Positions 5,749 to 7,028 of a stretch of 7,028 nt of DNA are shown piece after piece (position 1 is the stretch's first letter; each line of letters opens with the position of its first letter). The notes below the pieces were generated by a model. The model made no database searches. It was not told the origin of the DNA and saw only the letters and a list, made by a program, of their open reading frames with translations. Origin of the DNA: an uncultured Alphaproteobacteria bacterium (lineage in GTDB: Bacteria; Pseudomonadota; Alphaproteobacteria; Rhizobiales; Beijerinckiaceae); NCBI GenBank assembly GCA_937903315.1, contig CALCZO010000145.1, forward strand, positions 1 through 7,028, given 5' to 3'. The position numbers and the translations under genes are program-made.

Positions 5749-7028
5749 ATGTCAGAGAAAACCTATCCGGTATCCAGCGACTGGGCCAAGCGGGCCTATG
5801 TCGACGACGCGCGGTACCAGACCATGTACGCGGCCTCGGTCAACGATCCGCAGGCGTTCTGGGCCGAGCATGGCAAGCGCATCGACTGGTTCAAGCCCTA
5901 CACCAAGGTCAAGAACACCAGCTACAAGCCGGGCAAGGTGGCGATCAAGTGGTTCGAGGACGGGATCACCAACGTTGCCTACAACTGCATCGACCGCCAC
6001 CTGAAGGATCGCGCCAACCAGACCGCGATCATCTGGGAAGGCGATGATCCGAACGCCTCGGAACACATCACCTACCGCCAGCTGCATCAGGAAGTCTGCC
6101 GGTTCGCCAACGTGCTGAAGGCCAACGGCGTCAAGAAGGGCGACCGTGTCACCATCTACCTGCCGATGATCCCGGCGGCGGCCTATGCGATGCTGGCCTG
6201 TGCGCGCATCGGCGCGGTCCATTCGATCGTCTTCGGCGGGTTCTCGCCGGACTCGCTGGCCTCGCGCATCGAGGATTGCGATTCCGAGATCGTCATCACC
6301 TCGGATGAGGGCCTGCGCGGCGGCAAGGGCGTGCACCTGAAGAAGAACGTCGATGCGGCCCATAACAAGGTCAAGGGCGGCATCAAGAAGGTGATCGTCG
6401 TCAAGCACACCGGCACCGAGATCCCGATGTATGCCGGCCGCGACGTCTGGTATCACGACGAAGCGGCCAAGGTGACGGCGCATTGCCCGCCGGTCGAGAT
6501 GAAGGCGGAAGACCCGCTGTTCATTCTCTACACCTCGGGCTCGACCGGCCAGCCCAAGGGCGTGCTGCACACCACCGGTGGCTATCTGGTCTATGCCTCG
6601 ATGACGCATCAGTACGTCTTCGATTATCATGACGGCGACGTCTACTGGTGCACCGCCGACGTCGGCTGGGTCACCGGCCACAGCTATATCGTCTACGGCC
6701 CGCTCGCCAACGGCGCGACGACACTGATGTTCGAAGGCGTGCCGACCTATCCGGACGCCAGCCGCTTCTGGCAGGTGATCGACAAGCACAAGGTCAACAT
6801 CTTCTACACCGCGCCGACCGCGATCCGCTCGCTGATGGGCGCCGGCGAGGATCTCGTGAAGAAGACCTCGCGCAAGAGCCTGCGCCTGCTGGGTTCGGTC
6901 GGCGAGCCGATCAATCCCGAAGCGTGGGAATGGTATCACCGTGTCGTCGGCGACAGCCGCTGCCCGATCGTCGACACCTGGTGGCAGACCGAAACCGGCG
7001 GCATCCTGATCACGCCGCTGCCGGGCGC
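5749..7028 (+). CDS. acs: Acetyl-CoA synthetase (AMP-forming), 3' end outside window
   Basis: Acs activates acetate to acetyl-CoA via acetyl-AMP, feeding the TCA/glyoxylate pathways in the cytoplasm. The frame is open from the ATG at 5749 to the window end, giving 426 residues of an expected 640-650. GGGGAGA lies six bases before the ATG. The N-terminal Acs region WFKPYTKV (47-54) and SYKPGKVAIKWFEDG is followed by NVAYNCIDRHL, the core stretch IGAVHSIVFGGFSPDSLASRI, the adenylation P-loop YTSGSTGQPKGV (261-272), DVYWCTADVGWVTGHSYIVYGPL, TAPTAIR, GSVGEPINPEAW, and DTWWQTETGG, whose Trp411-Trp412 pair fits the acetate-sized pocket. This separates it from propionyl-CoA and acetoacetyl-CoA synthetases. 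The C-terminal domain with the regulatory acetylatable lysine is beyond the window. Codon choice is strongly biased to AAG, GAC, ATC and CTG, more so than in neighbouring genes, suggesting high expression. Confidence 0.97.
   Translation, partial: MSEKTYPVSSDWAKRAYVDDARYQTMYAASVNDPQAFWAEHGKRIDWFKPYTKVKNTSYKPGKVAIKWFEDGITNVAYNCIDRHLKDRANQTAIIWEGDDPNASEHITYRQLHQEVCRFANVLKANGVKKGDRVTIYLPMIPAAAYAMLACARIGAVHSIVFGGFSPDSLASRIEDCDSEIVITSDEGLRGGKGVHLKKNVDAAHNKVKGGIKKVIVVKHTGTEIPMYAGRDVWYHDEAAKVTAHCPPVEMKAEDPLFILYTSGSTGQPKGVLHTTGGYLVYASMTHQYVFDYHDGDVYWCTADVGWVTGHSYIVYGPLANGATTLMFEGVPTYPDASRFWQVIDKHKVNIFYTAPTAIRSLMGAGEDLVKKTSRKSLRLLGSVGEPINPEAWEWYHRVVGDSRCPIVDTWWQTETGGILITPLPG

Noticed and set aside
5752..6939. 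395-codon open frame on the minus strand, antisense to acs
   Set aside because: It is a shadow of acs. The sense frame contains unmistakable Acs motifs, and biased GC-rich codons remove stops from the opposite frame. The antisense product is Arg/Asp/Gly/Val-rich with no recognisable domain.

Overview
The window is GC-rich (clearly above 60% by eye) and reads as a conserved housekeeping stretch of an alphaproteobacterial chromosome, most likely Hyphomicrobiales/Rhizobiales. This rests on gene content and order (hemC-hemD-Mic60-like on one strand; tsaD-gpsA-EVE, then acs, on the other), on typical alphaproteobacterial protein sequences, and on strong G/C bias at third codon positions. There are no mobile elements, CRISPR arrays, tRNAs, rRNAs or phage genes.

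Left part, minus strand (1-2509): a heme operon read from right to left. hemC (porphobilinogen deaminase) runs into hemD (uroporphyrinogen-III synthase) through a TGATG overlap. After an 85-bp gap comes the 5' part of a membrane-anchored, coiled-coil Mic60/mitofilin-like protein, which is cut by the window start. HemC and HemD catalyse consecutive steps from porphobilinogen to uroporphyrinogen III. The third gene is the usual alphaproteobacterial partner of the heme genes and is thought to shape membranes.

Centre (2510-2641): a 132-bp divergent regulatory region between hemC and tsaD. It contains a plausible pair of overlapping, back-to-back promoters sharing a CTATA/TATAG core, plus a cluster of GGCGG/CCGCC motifs forming dyads.

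Right part, plus strand (2642-7028): tsaD (tRNA t6A synthesis) overlaps gpsA (glycerol-3-phosphate dehydrogenase) by ATGA. A small EVE-domain protein follows 14 bp later. After 70 bp comes a small four-helix membrane protein of the DUF1761 type, whose 3' end contains a terminator-like hairpin plus T-run. After a 156-bp leader with its own hairpin, acs (acetyl-CoA synthetase) begins and runs off the window about two thirds of the way through.

I found no convincing undescribed multi-gene system. The points worth a second look are mostly regulatory: the symmetric divergent promoter, the coding-embedded terminator-like hairpin, and the acs leader hairpin. There is also an in-frame 18-bp tandem duplication in the Mic60-like gene, and two poorly characterised small genes (EVE and DUF1761). 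Long open frames antisense to hemC/hemD, tsaD, gpsA and acs are GC-driven shadows.
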